Notes under the pieces: generated by a model
Databases searched by the model: none
Told to the model about the DNA's origin: nothing
Seen by the model: only the letters and a program-made list of their open reading frames with translations
Shown: positions 5,681 through 5,814 of the stretch, in pieces
How positions within the stretch are numbered: the first letter of the stretch is position 1
Layout of the letters: each line of letters begins with the position of its first letter
Translations under genes and position numbers: made by a program
DNA from: Peptococcaceae bacterium
GTDB taxonomy: Bacteria > Bacillota > DSM-12270 > Thermacetogeniales > Thermacetogeniaceae
Length of the DNA: 5,814 bases
Direction: 5' to 3'
NCBI GenBank assembly: GCA_003160265.1
Contig: PLQY01000067.1
Span: forward strand, 7,853 to 13,666

Positions 5681-5814
5681 ACCACAGATGACTACCTGGC
5701 TCTAAACTTCAGTGGGGGAAAAGCAATCACCCTCTGAAGCCAAGACCCAGTTGAATGGCTTGACATCCAATCAGATGCCTGGGCTGCCACCCGCAATTAT
5801 TGCGTGGTAGTGGT
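5681..5814 (-). ncRNA. Possible structured RNA or leader, class unknown, cut by the window edge
   Basis: Several inverted repeats nest within this stretch. A long-range pair joins 5692-5696 with 5806-5810, extended by 5681-5684 with 5811-5814 across a seven-base bulge. Inside are CTTCAG/CTGAAG at 5707-5712 and 5734-5739 with an inner GGG/CCC, AAGCCA/TGGCTT at 5737-5742 and 5756-5761 (competing with the previous stem), CATC/GATG at 5764-5777, and CGCAA/TTGCG at 5792-5804. The strand is taken from the terminator 35 bases downstream. It does not match any RNA family I can recall, and it could equally be the 3' untranslated region of a gene outside the window. Confidence 0.25.

Larger units (their letters stand above)
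5467..5814. other. Gene-free stretch at the right edge: coat operon leader, terminator and structured tail
   Basis: No reading frame here looks coding on either strand. From 5467 to 5610 the sequence is the upstream region of the coat operon, AT-rich with runs of eight A at 5512-5519 and eight near 5563-5570, and a small hairpin near 5501-5510. A strong minus-strand terminator follows at 5615-5646. From about 5681 to the edge lies a cluster of inverted repeats, described as a separate entry. Confidence 0.6.

Noticed and set aside
5681..5735. Resemblance of the minus strand to parts of a cobalamin riboswitch (AGCCAGG near a CCCCCACTG block)
   Set aside because: The B12-box sequence is broken, and the upstream conserved GGTGCC and GGGA elements are absent.

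Overview
The window reads as chromosomal DNA of an anaerobic, endospore-forming Firmicute (Clostridia, Peptococcaceae/Desulfotomaculum-like or Sporomusaceae-like). This is inferred from two small genes resembling Coat F-type spore coat proteins, a preQ1-I riboswitch very close to the Thermoanaerobacter tengcongensis form, an alternative-heme-pathway radical SAM enzyme, strong GGAGG-type ribosome binding sites, and a cytoplasmic PAS-GGDEF-HD-GYP protein of a kind common in these bacteria. The genus cannot be fixed from the sequence. No CRISPR array, rRNA, tRNA or complete insertion sequence is visible.

Layout from left to right. (1) 1-910, minus strand: the first 303 residues of an AhbC/NirJ1-type radical SAM enzyme of siroheme-derived heme biosynthesis; its C-terminus lies outside the window. 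(2) 911-1307: a divergent intergenic region with a sigma-A-like promoter for the radical SAM gene, a plausible promoter and leader for the next gene, and several hairpins. (3) 1308-3539, plus strand: a 743-residue soluble signalling protein with three PAS domains, a GGDEF diguanylate cyclase domain with an intact product-inhibition site, and a C-terminal HD-GYP phosphodiesterase domain. A 10-bp perfect inverted repeat spans its stop codon. (4) 3706-4847, minus strand: a queuosine-precursor operon made of an extended -10 promoter, a preQ1-I riboswitch overlapping the Shine-Dalgarno sequence, yhhQ (precursor transporter) and queF (preQ0 reductase). (5) 4919-5466, minus strand: two small genes of spore-coat type followed by a strong intrinsic terminator. 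(6) 5467-5814: no recognisable gene; a strong minus-strand terminator and, beyond it, about 135 bases rich in nested inverted repeats that may be a structured RNA.

The clearest functional unit is the yhhQ-queF operon. YhhQ would import a 7-deazaguanine precursor, QueF would reduce preQ0 to preQ1, and the riboswitch in the yhhQ leader would sense preQ1 and block translation when it is plentiful. The signalling protein could both make and break c-di-GMP under control of its PAS sensors. Nothing in its neighbourhood names its input. I found no system here that I can call wholly undescribed; the best candidates for closer work are the structured stretch at the right edge, the QueF active-site substitution and the HD-GYP lysine substitution.
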